Positions 47,558 through 59,265 of a stretch of DNA of 64,000 nt are shown in pieces. Within the stretch, counting starts at the first letter, position 1. Each line of letters starts with the position of its first letter. The translations under genes and the position numbers were made by a program. The stretch spans positions 372,001 through 436,000 of the forward strand of contig JAJIRX010000522.1 of NCBI GenBank assembly GCA_023853785.1, read 5' to 3'. The notes beneath the pieces are model-generated. The model saw nothing but the letters and a program-made list of their open reading frames with translations, was not told the origin of the DNA and made no database searches. This stretch comes from Psilocybe azurescens (Eukaryota > Basidiomycota > Agaricomycetes > Agaricales > Agrocybaceae).

Positions 47558-47689
47558 TGAAAGTATTCAGTGCACATCGCTTCAGGAGATCTACTCTTAG
47601 GTCCTCGGCTTATATGTAAGTTCTATAATTGAATAGTAGGAGGGAGGCCCACGTTCGCTTCTTCTTTGTAGTGTTTGGGGCTTGTTCGT

Positions 47690-47901
47690 TATTGCATGCT
47701 TCCACAAAGCCACCGGGGACCCTTAGCGCCTTTATTGACCCAGCCTACATCAAACTTCCCAGTTTATACTATCTATACACCGCCGCCAGCATTTATCTGT
47801 GGGCCATTTATGGCTTCTGGGCTGGCCTATTTGCCACCGGTCTCTGGGTCATCGGACACGAGTGCGGTCACCAGGCTCGTCGAACAACTTCTGGGATTTG
47901 A
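47690..47901 (+). pseudogene. Delta-12 fatty acid desaturase fragment
   Basis: About 70 codons reading SAFIDPAYIKLPSLYYLYT, a membrane stretch and GLWVIGHECGHQA. The HECGH sequence is the first histidine box of membrane-bound FAD2-type desaturases, which bind a di-iron centre at the ER. The second and third boxes and the rest of the roughly 400-residue protein are missing; the frame ends at TGA soon after. It is a dead fragment left between duplicated blocks. Confidence 0.7.
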
Positions 47902-48515
47902 GGACAATGTCAATTTGTCGAACATGCAGCAATTCAAGGCCTGGCAGCTGATGGGTTCTTCAATGTTCTTCAATCCTTCTCAGCTCCATTCACCCAAAGC
48001 ATTTCATCTTGATTGCCCTTTGAATATGGCTAATACCTCTGATCGAATTCCTTGAGCGCCAATGACGTCAAAGTTTCGCTCATTATCACTAAATACACAT
48101 GAGACAATCGGAATCTAGTCTCTCTAAGGCGAAGATTGGATTAGGGCCTCACATTCGCGGGTTCACCAGCGGCCAAGCCCCGACCTCGACGTGTAATGGC
48201 TGCAGAAGTCTCTTTGAATAGTCCAATTTAACACGACGTTTGTTGCCTAAAATATTGAACCAACCCCATGGCATCATATCGTAAAGATTTTTCGCGTCAC
48301 AGAATGTACTAAAACTACTTTAGATTAATTTGGAGCTAACAGACCACCCGAAGTACCAGAGCGACAGGTCAAATGTACAGCGCAGTCCAACATGGAATAG
48401 TGGAAAGAATATCCCAATACGAGGCTTATGCGAGGGTATAAAAGGAGGACGATATCAGCTGTGGTACCTCAGAAAGTCATCTCTCTTCATTTGAAAGCCC
48501 TTTAGCGCACCCGAA
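47902..48515. other. Upstream region of the hydrophobin-like gene
   Basis: No gene. A clear TATAAAA box is at 48437-48443, 73 bp before the ATG at 48516. About 48230-48345 resembles 23500-23590 (GAATATGTACT.AAA.TA.TTTAGAT) weakly. Confidence 0.5.
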
Positions 48516-48874
48516 ATGAAGTTCACCTCGGCCATTGCTCTCGTCCTTGCGACTCTCCCATTCATGGTAGTCATGGCTGCCACCGATGCTGATGCCGCTG
48601 ACTGCGTCACATTTTGCTGCGATGCCGTCTTCCAAGGTGTCCTACCCTCAGGAAACACCGGCAGTGAGCAGCTTGAATCTATGGCATTGCCTTATCTAAT
48701 TGTCTTTGTTTTCAAAGTAAACTGCTCCCTCAATGAAGTTGACTGTATCCAATCGGGCAGATTCCTTGCTTGCTGTGAAGACGTCAACGTATGCCGTCCT
48801 TCTAATCTCACCATCCAGTGCTAACCTTGATAATTTCTATTCAGGTTATCACTCGTATCGGTAGCAACTGCTAG
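48516..48874 (+). CDS. Small secreted hydrophobin-like eight-cysteine protein
   Basis: Exons 48516-48663, 48718-48788 and 48845-48874, joined by 54- and 56-nt GT-AG introns, give 82 residues in a clean frame. The signal peptide is MKFTSAIALVLATLPFMVVM. The mature part has eight cysteines at residues 30, 34, 35, 52, 59, 68, 69 and 82, in the order C-CC-C-C-CC-C used by hydrophobins. The spacing C-x3-CC-x16-C-x6-C-x8-CC-x12-C is tighter than usual between Cys1-Cys2 and Cys4-Cys5. The last residue is Cys8. It is either a compact class I-like hydrophobin or another secreted effector-type protein. A TATA box lies 73 bp upstream. The 3' end and downstream DNA are duplicated at 58806-59265. Confidence 0.75.
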
Positions 48875-49329
48875 TAAATGACTCCAGAGAAACTCGTCCA
48901 GTCAGGCGTCGACATCGAAGTAAAACATGCATGGAGGGAATAAAAGCAAAATCGTATATAATATTATACCAACTATACAAGTCTAAAACAACAGAAACTA
49001 CTTTCTCGTCAAAAAAAAAAATGAATCGTGGAGTGTGGCTAGGTGTTGTCGCTTGCACGTCACTCAGCTGACAAATTCTGCGGGTATTTTGACGTATCGC
49101 AATGATGCATACCAACGTGCGCATAATCCCACTCATATGAGCGTCTAATCCTTTATGAGCGGGTATTCCAGGCCGTAATGGGATTACGCGAGTTCGTAAA
49201 TGCAGTATAGGAGACGGCTGTGGATTGGCATAGATAAATGAGGAACTAGAAGCGAATGAGTAGGTCATTGGCAGCGTTTGTTCCTTTAGCGACGGCGGCG
49301 GTCTGTGGAGGCGCAGGGGTTATCAAATC
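48875..49329. other. Spacer joining the hydrophobin-like gene to the YTM1 pseudogene
   Basis: Non-coding; duplicated at about 58892-59265, including the AACGTGCGCATAATCCCACT block. Confidence 0.5.
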
Positions 49330-50932
49330 TGGTGCATGCGGCTCCACCCGCACGACCCCATCATACGCGCCCGTCACCACCTGGTGTGTGTTGCCCTCGC
49401 ATGTGGACACGCTGGAGGGGTGTTGGAATGTTGCTGATGCGGAACGCAGCGTGGAGGTGGAAGAACGCAGGTCGTATGAGGACATCGTGCGGTCCGTCGA
49501 TACCGCGAGGACACTGCCCATCGGAGGTGGAGGCCATATCCAAGAACGGCTTCTCCGATGCACTCTGTTGATTCATTCAAAAACAAATCTCAGTACCCGT
49601 TTCGAACAAAAGAAAAAGAAAAATAAAGAACGCACAATTGTACGCTCACAAACCCCATATTCAACATCTCACATGCGCACCGACGAGTCAAATACACAGC
49701 TCAGCGCCCTTCCTCTCCTCCTTTCTAAAACCCGCCTTCGACACCCTTCCAACATGGCTCTTCATAACCACCACCGGCGCTTTCTTCTCGGCCTCACTAA
49801 CTCTCCCGCTCCGTCTTCTCCTCCTCCTCCTCCATCCCAACCCCTCATCCCCCTTATCCCGCTCCGGGACACCCGCATCCCACACCCCAATGAGGCCGTC
49901 CCACCCCGCGGTCAGGAGTCGCGCGCCGCTGAGGCTGGCGGTGATGAGCGCGGTGTGCAGATGTATGGTGGCTAGCGCCTCTGTTTTTGCTTTGGATGAC
50001 GACAACGAGGAGGAGGTGCTGGGTGATGTGCCTAGAGTGACGCGCGGGAGCTGCGCGGTGAGATCCTGCGACGCGGTGGCGATCGTGTGTGCTGTCTCTC
50101 CCTCTCCGTCGTCTGCGTCCACATCGAAGGCACGATGCACAGCGAGGTGATCGGCGCGCTATGCGCTAGCCGCCCCATCACGAGTTTCTTGGAGTAGTCG
50201 AACACGCGCGAAGGTGGCCGTCGTATGAGACTGTTATGAAGCATCTAGAATCGCATGAAATAAACAAGAAAATTTAGCGTAAGAAAGCAAAGACGGAAGG
50301 AAGGATGGAGGAAAGAGGGCATACCCAGGGATCTGGCACGACACGGCGGACACCCAGTCTTCGTGCGGGTAGTCCGACATTTTCTGCGGCGGCATCACGG
50401 ACTCGATGTACTCGGTTTCCAGGGTTTCTTCCTGTGCAGATGGAGATCATGATGGGGTAGTGGTTAGTATGTGTTGGATTGAATTGAACTGGTCATTGTA
50501 TCCTTTGGAAATTTGAGAAGTATTGAAGATGTGAAGAAGAAAAAGAGATAGAACAAGCAATTTTGCGCGACCATAAATCGCATCCAACGCATCCTCGAGA
50601 TGCACACACACAGTCCGGAAAAATCACAGCCCACTCAAAAAAACCAACGCAAAATCCCACAAAAAACTCCTAAAACAAAACAAACAAAAACCCACCTCAC
50701 CAACCCCATTCTCCGTACACCACTCACTCAAGCTCGTCCTCAGCACCTCCGCGCCGCGCACCAAAAAGTTAAACGGACGGGCCTCTCGAGCCCGAGCGCT
50801 TTGTTGACGAGCTGAGAGAGCTGGTAGCGCTTCTACGCCGTCGGGATCATGAACTTCTGCGAGGGGTGCGGGTATTGCGACGCGGTGGTGAAGGACATGG
50901 GCTGGGAGGTTTGCGAGGGGTTGGGACACCAT
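49330..50932 (-). pseudogene. YTM1 duplicate, degenerate
   Basis: Second copy of YTM1 in the same orientation, starting with ATG 50932. The tryptophan of TAWKRY is a TAG stop (plus-strand CTA 50833-50835), and the NLE region has a lost base near FNFLVRG. The WD40 part still aligns (YTM1-like HDLTAQL reads QDLTAQL; GWDGLIGVWDAG; TGAYDGVVRV) and lacks two of the indels present in the main copy. The 3' end stops at about 49330 and fuses to unrelated DNA, removing the last WD blade. It is a pseudogene by nonsense mutation and truncation. Confidence 0.85.
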
Positions 50933-51988
50933 TTTGGGTTTGTATTGTGTTGTGTAGGTGGGTGGAAAAGGAGGAGAGGGGGTGTAGATGCAGTGCAATG
51001 CGAGATCAGGTTGAAGACCTGGATGTGAGATCAAGAACTCAAAATGTATGTATGTCGTGGATTGAAGTCAACTTGAACTTGCAGAAACAGACCCGACCTG
51101 GTGAAGCGCAACAAGAAAAGTTGGTCCCGTGATCCTGTTAAGAATGGGCCAGAATCCCGACCCGACAGACCCTTTTCTTCTTCCTCCGATTTTCTCTCTG
51201 AATTCTGAAGTAAGACCGAACGATGAAGATCGTCATAATCAGCACGCACTTGCTCTCATATGCTTTTTAGATGTTGTATGAGGCATACCTTTTGATGGTT
51301 ATCTTCCCAAAATCTTCCCACCAATTAGTCCCCATCCAGTGTGCCAAATCGACATCAGTCCAGTCCAGTCCTTGCATCCCCGACAAGGGTCTTTGGTGAT
51401 GCCAGACAAGATTCTTAACGCTCGTTTACTGGCTATCAGCGTTCCCGAAGACGTAATGAGGTGACTGAGTCGAAATCGTAATCTCCCGGTAAAATTTTCA
51501 AGTTGCGAAAATCATGCAAATCGTTGACATTGCCAGTCCGAAAACATAGGGAGTGGAGCATCTGGACCTACACAGGCCCGAACTCCTTGCTGTCAATGTC
51601 ATATCCCTCGAGGGACGAGCAACAGTCACCTCTTAACCTTACATAGTACTTAGTAAGTAACCTTTTTAATTACAAAGTGAAAGTGTGCCTGATCGTACGA
51701 AATGCACCTGTCGTCGGCCTTCATTATAGGCCCTAAGGGATCAAATCAACGCTAAACGAACAAATCCGCTGTAGAGTTGTCCGTTCATTGCGTCTGTCAG
51801 ATGTCGTTGGAGCCACATTCTCCTACTCAAAGCCTACAGCTTTGATTCCGATAAGGTTTAATTAATAATTGTTTATAGTCCAGCCCCCGTCTGTCTAAAA
51901 AATATCTTGCTCAAGTGGCATTGAAAACTCTTTCTCGTTGTGAGGATGGTCATGCAAGCTACCCCTTCATCCACCACCCCCTATCATC
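50933..51988. other. Spacer upstream of membrane-protein copy T4
   Basis: No gene. It matches 45769-46240 at its left part. 51236-51990 matches 54880-56365, except for the 713-bp insertion there. The empty insertion site is at 51630-51639. Confidence 0.5.
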
Positions 51989-54254
51989 ATGTACAACAGC
52001 CACGATGACAATCCGCACTTCAGCCCTTCAGCCCTCCTCCCAAATAGACAGACGATTTTCCTTCACCCCGACCGCCGTTCCATCGCGTACCACGAAACAG
52101 CACACGGCCCAATGGCGAGACCCGAGCTCACCGCCGCGCAGAGACGCGCCTCTCGAAAAGGGGTCGCACTCACGACCTGTCTGACCGCTACCCTCATCAT
52201 CGGGAGCCTCCTCGCCATGACCGTGGTTCTACTGTCCTACTTGTGCGCCGTGCACCAATGCCAGGTTTCTAGACATTCCATCATTAGCACAGCGCCTCTC
52301 GGAAAGGTGTTGACGATAACCCAAATAACGTCGCATATCTCTCCGGTCTCTATTCCCATCATCATGGGGCTTTTTTCGTACCTCCTGTCTGTGGAGTGGC
52401 TGCGATCGAGCGAGGCGAACAAAGGTCAAAACCGGCCTACTCCCATGCAGTACGTCCACAGAATAGATTCGAGCGTCCTTGAAAGCGACTGAGCTGATTA
52501 TGACAACCACACAGACTGGGGCTCTTGATGTCAATGTGCAATGGCTCAAATCTCCGGTCCCTCTTCACCTCGGTGAAGTATGTGGCCCTCAACCGGCCAA
52601 CCGACAAAGCCGCAAAAGTCTCCCCAGCGCCTATGCTTCGGCAGTCTATTTTCGTCCTCGGCTCTCTCCTAGCAATATCCTACATCGCCGCTGGCGCAGA
52701 TGCGTGGCTGCACGCCAGCAGCACAAGCGTCATTATCCCCTCAAATTCAGCTTACGCCGCCTCATCAGCTCTTCCATCCCTCGGACGCGAAATCAATGCG
52801 ACAATGTGTCAAGCAGCTAGCGCCTTCAACACGGACGCGATCGGTCATATTACAGCAGCGTCGTGTGGGATGCTGAACACTGGGAGCGGGGGAGCGGAAA
52901 TCAGCTGGCCGAGGGTATCAGGGTTTTATCTAACAGTTCGAATCTCCACAAAGTCGCATTCACCGACGACCAGACTGCAATTCTGATCCCTTCGAGCTTG
53001 CCCTCCAACATAACGTATGAGGCGCGGACTATGGGTGTCAGATCCCAATGCACAACGTATGCTTATGTTTTAACTTGTGTTTTCTATGTCGTTGCTTATG
53101 TTAAGTTCTCCATAGTATCACAAAAGCGTGTGTTTTCGAAGTCGCAGATGGTTCATTTTTGGACTATGGTCCCAATGCTTTTCTGAATTTGGACTGTTCG
53201 AGGGCTGGGATTAAATATCAAAATGGGACACAACTTTCCCCACTATGCGCATTAGATAATCAGGGCCTCTGTACCGACGGGACGAGTATTTCTTCCAAGT
53301 GAGTACAGATGACCGTCTTGTGTACAGAACTAAACACCGAAACAATCTGTAGTCCGTTCACCGCCGGAGAAGTGGCGACCTCTTTTGCATATCTTAATCC
53401 AGGCCAGCCTCTTGATACCTGTAAGCACAACTGTTCCTCATTTATCCAATTTAATTTACTAACATTGATTAGTTGTCGGTAACACGTTCGTGCTCCATCC
53501 ATTCATACTGTTAAAGACACCTGCATGATAACCACCTGAATTTTATCCAGCGGATGGTTCGTTCACGGAAACAATGGGGCTTGGAATGTCATATTCTGCA
53601 ATGTAACTGCACTCGATGTCACCTACACCTATGCATCGTCCCGCTTTATACTACAGAGTGCTACTCCAAAGTCTGTGAATGACACCCAGCATATGATGGC
53701 CGCTGGTTTCGACGGCCAGACAACAGCGATATCCCAGGCAGTGGACGGCGCAGGCTTGGATGTCAGCACAACATACGAGCAGGCGTACTCTGTCGAGCTT
53801 TCTCAGCAGATGCTGGCCCGAGGAGCGTTCTTATATGAGCCGACAGATGTCATCAGAATCCAGTCGGAGAATAACATTGTCGGTTCAAATTTACGGACAC
53901 CTCCCCCTGACGCTCTTCATTGCTGCTTTACTTTTATTCGCGTATGTATCCCAGCTGCTCCATAACTCATAAATATATTGGCTGAAAGATCTCTCTCTTT
54001 CTTTTTATTAACAAAGCTGTCAGATTCTTTGGATCACGCTGAGAATCACTATAGCAGCCTGGAACGTCAAATTCGTCGGCCTTGCAGCGCTTTACCTCAA
54101 TAACCCTCTGGCGGTGGTGCAGACCCTATATGGACGAACGGATCCGGAGCTAACCTGGAATGATGATGTAGCAAAAGATTTGGAACCGAGACTGACTCTG
54201 ATCGATTGCGTGTTGGGCCTGTGCATAACGAGTTTGGCCCGGTGTTTGCGGTAA
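51989..54254 (+). pseudogene. Multi-pass membrane protein family, copy T4
   Basis: Same gene as T5 (56366-58642) with all regions present. Differences that break it: CGA (Arg) changed to TGA at 52490-52492; a four-base loss near 52515; five G at 52888-52892 where T3 has six; one extra base near 53905. The tail AWNVKFVGLAALYLNNPLAV ends at TAA 54252-54254 after an intron beginning GTATGT near 53943. The nonsense codon is a substitution and not a homopolymer error, so T4 is likely a real pseudogene. Confidence 0.75.
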
Positions 54255-56365
54255 CGAGAGGCTGAAGGTACATAGTCATGATTGTATTACTAGGGAAGGT
54301 ATAGATTAAATAAGGATTAATACATAAATTGGTCGCTGTGGGGACTTCAAGTCAACTTGAAGTTTAAAACATGGAGTCGGTCGTGAAGTCTAATTACACG
54401 TGCCAGTTAAAATTACTGGCTGCACGGGCCACAGTGAAATTGTACATGTATTACGTCCTTGAAGGGAAATACGGTCGTTCCCATCACGCTCTGGATACAA
54501 AAAGAGTGTCCAAAATATCTGGGCACAATATGCAGCTGCTCCGCGCATTCTCGTGCTTCATTGTATAAGTCAGAAGATCCCAGACCAAACCCTAGAGATA
54601 TCTTTGCCCCTTCAGACAACTTTGCTGATCAACCGCTGGTAAAGCCTCCCGCTTCCTATCGTATCCTATTTCCGAAAATTGTCAAGAAAGGGCCTGAAGT
54701 TCTTGTCAATTTAGATCTGAGCTGGTGGCTAGAGTATACTAATCAAGTAACATTCACTAAAGCTCTGCAGTGGTGGTAGCCATACTAAAACAGTGATACC
54801 GGGAAGCTTGCATCAGCAAAATCAGAAATACTACCGAGCACTACATAGTGTCCTAGCATTTTAACAAACCGATGAGGATCGTCAAAATTAGCATGCACTT
54901 GCTCTCATATTCTTTTTAGACGTTGTATGTGACATACCTTTCTGATGGTTATCTTCCCAAAATCTTCTCAGCAATTAGTCCTCCCCATCCAGTGTGCCAA
55001 ATCGACATCAGTCCAGTCCTTGCATCCCCTACAAGGGTCTTTGGTGATGCCAGACAAGATTCTTACCACTCGCTGGCTGGCTATCAGCGTTCCCGAAGAC
55101 GTAATGAGATGACTACCAAGTCGAAATTGTAATCTCACGGTACATTTTTGAAGTTGCGAAAATCGTGCAAATCGTTGATATTGCCAGTCCAAAAATAGGG
55201 AGCGGAGCATTCTGGACCTACACAGGCTCTAACTCCTACTGTCAATGTCATAGGAGTCCCTCGAGGGACGAGCAACATTCACCTCTTAACCTAATCTCGG
55301 CTCCAGATGTTTCGGGAGAGTTCCGGCGGAGAATAAAGTCAGAGTCAAAAACCTGAACAAAACCGTTGCAAAATCACCCTCCCTAACATCTGGTGTACTT
55401 GCATCAGAAAAGATGCGGACTGCCCCTACATATGAGTCACAGTTTTTTCCTGCTCAATTTCATCTCTTGATCACTCACTGCCATTGCTCGTTCTCAATAA
55501 TGGACAATCTGTTTCTTGATAGCTTCCTTTTCTGTAACATCGAGTTGCCAGTAATAAGCCAATATATCATTATTGCGGTGCTTGAGCTCTTCTCGCATCA
55601 CATATCTTTGATCTGTAGTGAGAGAGATGCGCTTTTTGATGCTTTTGACCATCATTTTCAAAGTACTTTAGCAATGTGCTTAACTTTAGACTGGTAAGTG
55701 TAGCAGATAGGATGGGGCAGCAACGTCATAACATAGTTCAGTACGATAATCGTCTTCTTTGGATGACAGTGTGGGATAGGAGAACACTTAACACCACCGT
55801 TCATTGACTAAAACGAGGCGTCGTTGACACATGACGGCTGCGTGACCAGTCCACATCTTTTCTGACGCAAGTACACCAGAAGTTATAGGGTACATCTCCC
55901 TAATCAAAAATTTCATGTTTTTTGCCTCCGACTTTAAACCTAGCCTAATACTTCCAGACCTCTCTGATATGGAGATCGTACTTTATAACGGCAGGAACGA
56001 GACTACTCTTAACCTTATATAGTACTTAGTAAGTAATCTTTTGACTCTTACAAAGTGAAAGTCTACCTGATCTGCCTAATCATAAGTATGAAATGTTCCT
56101 GTCGTCAGCCTTCATTATAGGCTTTGAGGGATCAAATCAACGCTAAACGAATAAATCCACTGTAGAGTTGTTGTTAATTGCATCTGTCAGATGTCGTTGG
56201 GCCACATTCTCCAACTCGAGGCCTCCAGCTGGATTCCGGTAAGGTTTAATTATCCATTGTTCAGCCCCCATCTGTCTAAAAATATACTACTCAGATGGCA
56301 TTGAAGACTTTTTCTCCTTGTGAAGACGGTCGTGCAAGGTACCCCTTCATCCATATCCCATTATC
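54255..56365. other. Spacer between T4 and T5 holding a transposon-like insertion
   Basis: 54880-55292 and 56006-56365 match the region upstream of T4 (51236-51990), so T4 and T5 were duplicated with their upstream DNA. 55293-56005 is an insertion. 54255-54870 has no recognised feature. Confidence 0.55.
55293..56005. mobile_element. 713-bp insertion flanked by a 10-bp target-site duplication
   Basis: CTCTTAACCT occurs at 55283-55292 and again at 56006-56015, while the paralogous spacer has it once, at 51630-51639, with flanks continuing across. This is a filled site and an empty site in the same window. The insert has no long ORF with known motifs and its ends (AATCTCGGCTCC and, reverse complement, TAGTCTCGTTCC) are only weakly similar. 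A 10-bp duplication would suit a Mutator-like non-autonomous element, but this class is an inference. Confidence 0.7.
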
Positions 56366-58642
56366 ATGTACAACGGAGACGGTGACAACCCGCACTTCAG
56401 CCCTTCAGCCCTCCTTACGGACAAGCAGACGATTTTTCTACACCCCGACCGTTGTTCCACCGCGTACGAAGAAACAGCACACGGCCCAATGGCAAGCCCC
56501 GAGCTCACCGCCGTGCAGACGCACGCCTCTCGAAAAGGGGTCACACTCACGACCTGTTTGACCGCAACCCTCATCGTCGGTAGCGTCCTCGGCATGTCCG
56601 CGGTTTTGCTGTCATACTTGTGTGCTGTGCACCAATGTCAGGTATCTAGGCATTCCATCATTAGCACAGCGCCTCTCGGAAAGGTGTTGACAATAACTCA
56701 AGTAATGTCGCACATCTCTCCCATCTCTATTCCCATCATCATGGGACTTTTCTCGTATCTGTTGTCCGCGGAGTGGCTGCGATCAAGCGGGGTGAATGAG
56801 GGTCGAAACCGGCCCACTCCCATGCAGTACGTCCACAGAATAGATTCGAGCGTCCTTGAAAGCGGCCGAGCTGATTATGATAACCACGATGGCAGGCTTG
56901 GGCTCCTGATGTCAATGTGCAATAGCCCGAGCATATGGTCGTTCTTCACCTCGGTAAAATATGTGGCCCTCAACCGGCCAACTGACATAGGCGGAAAAGT
57001 CACCCCAGCGCCTATGCTTCGGCAGTCTATTTTCGTCCTCGGCTCTCTCCTAGCAATATCCTACATCGCCGCTGGCGCAGATGCGTGGCTACACGCCAGC
57101 AGCACAAGCATCATCATCCTCTCAAATTCAGCTTATGTCGTTTCATCAGTTCTTCCATCCCTCGGACGCGAAATCAATGTGACGATGTGTCAAGCAGCTA
57201 GCGCCTTCAACACGGACGCGATCGGTCATATTACAGCAGCTTCGTGTGGGATACTGAACACTGGGAGCGGGGGAGCGGCACTCAGCTAGCTGAGGGTATC
57301 AGGGTTTTATCTAACAGTTCGAATCTTCACAAAGTCGCATTCGCCGATGATCAGACTGCAATTATGATCCCTCCGAGATTTCCCTCCAACATAACGTATG
57401 AGGCACGGACTGTGGGTGTCAGATCCCAATGCACAACGTAGGCTTATGTTTTGGCTCGTGTTTTCTATGCCATCTCTTATGTTAAGCTCTACATAGTATC
57501 ACAAAAGCGTGCGTTTTCGAAGTGGCAGATGGTTCATTTTTGGACTATGGTCCTGATGCCCTTCTGAACTTGGACTGCTCGAGGGCTGGGATTAAATATC
57601 AAAATGGGACACAACTTTCCCCACTATGTGCATTAGATGGTCAGGGCCTCTGTACCAACGGAACGAGTATTTCTTCCAAGTGAGTGCAGACGACCGTCTT
57701 ATGCACAGAATTAAACCCGAAACAATCTGTAGTCCATTCACCGCCGGAGAAGTAGCGACCTCTTTGCATATCTTAATCCAAATCGGCCCCTTGATACCTG
57801 TAAGTATAAGTGTTCCTCGTTTTTCAATTTAATTTACTGACACTAACTAGTTGTCGGTAACACGTTAGTGCTTCATCCATTCATCATACCGTTAAAGACG
57901 CCTTCATGATAACCACTTGAATTTTTGATCAGCGGATGGTTCGTTCACGGAAGCGAAGGCGCCTGGAATGTCATATTCTGCAATGTAACTGCACTCGATG
58001 TCACCTACACATATGCATCGTCTCGCTATATAGTACAGAGTGCTACTCCGAAGTCTGTTGATGATACCCAGCATGTGATGGCCGCTGGTTTCGACGGCCA
58101 GACAACAGCGATATCCCAGGCAGTGGACGGCGCAGGCTTGGATACCAGCACAACCTACGAACAAGCATATTCTGTCGAGCTTTCCAGGCAGATGCTGGCA
58201 CGAGGAGCATTATTATATGAGCCAGCAGATGTCATCAGAATCCAGTCGGAGAATAATATTGTCGGTTCAAATTTACGGACACTTCCCTGGCACTCTTCAT
58301 TTCTGTATTACTTGTATTCGCGTATGTATCCCAGCTGCTCTCACACCTCATAAATCTATTGGCTGAAAGAGCTCTCTTTCTTTTCTCTATTTTTATTTCA
58401 AAAGCTGTCAGATTATTTGGATCACACTGAGAATCATCATAGCAGCCCGGAACGTTAAATTCGTCGGCCTTGCAGCACTTTATCTCAATAACCCTCTGGC
58501 GGTGGTGCAGACCCTATATGGACGAACAGACCCGGAGCTAACCTGGGATGATGATGTAGCAAAAGATTTGGAACCGAGACTGATTTTGATCGATTGCGTG
58601 TTGGGCCTGTGCATAACGAGTTTGGCTCGGTGTTTGCGGTAA
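56366..58642 (+). CDS. Multi-pass membrane protein family, copy T5 (best preserved)
   Basis: Unrecognised fungal membrane protein. The first exon region (to about 57290) encodes a soluble N-terminus and three membrane spans: CLTATLIVGSVLGMSAVLLS, HISPISIPIIMGLFSYLL and SIFVLGSLLAISYIAAGA. An ectodomain with conserved cysteines and N-glycosylation sites follows (FPSNITYEART, LNLDCSRAGIKY, CALDGQGLCTNGTS, WNVIFCNVTALDVTYTYA). Then come a further hydrophobic segment, an intron, and the tail WNVKFVGLAALYLNNPLAV ending in TAA 58640-58642. Five G at 57269-57273, where T3 has six, put a stop after GGAALS. One base is missing near 58285. Without these it would be about 600 residues. It may be a cell-surface sensor or receptor; function unknown. 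Confidence 0.65.
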
Positions 58643-58805
58643 CGAGAGGCTGAAGGCAGATAGTTGTAATTGTATTACTAGGAATGTACAGATGAGACGA
58701 GGAAATATGCTGCACACATAAGTTGTGGGTGGGACATCGGGCCAACTTGAAGCTTAAAAACATGGGTTAGTTGTGAAGCACAGGCCACAGTGAGGTTGTA
58801 AAGGA

Positions 58806-59265
58806 ATCAATGTATGCCGTCTTTCTAATCTCGTCATTCAGTGCTAACCTTGATAATTTCTATTCAAGGTCTCACTCGTATGGGTAACAATTGCTAGTAA
58901 ACGCCTCAACAGAATCTCCTCAAGTCAGGCATCGATATCGAAGTAAACCATACATGGAGGGAATAAAAACATCTCTCAGCTAATAAATTCTACGGGTATT
59001 CTGACGCGTCGCAATGATGTATCCCAACGTGCGCATAATCCCACTTATATGAGCGTCTAATCCGTTGAGAGCGGGTACTGTCGGCTGTGGTGGGATTACA
59101 CGAGTTTGTAAATGCAGTATAGGAGACGGCTGCGGATTGACAAAGACGACTGAGGAGGAACTAGAAGCGACTCAGGATGAGTAGGTCATTGGCAGCGTGG
59201 TTCTTGTAGCGGCGGCGGCTGCGGGTGGAGGCGCTGAGGTTGTCCAATTTGGTACATGTGGCTCA
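58806..59265 (+). repeat. Duplicated 3' end of the hydrophobin-like gene
   Basis: Matches 48785-49345, starting at the last intron (GTATGCCGTCTTTCTAATC) and including the final exon (ending AACAATTGCTAG) and the downstream spacer. The upstream exons are absent, so no gene is present. Confidence 0.7.
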
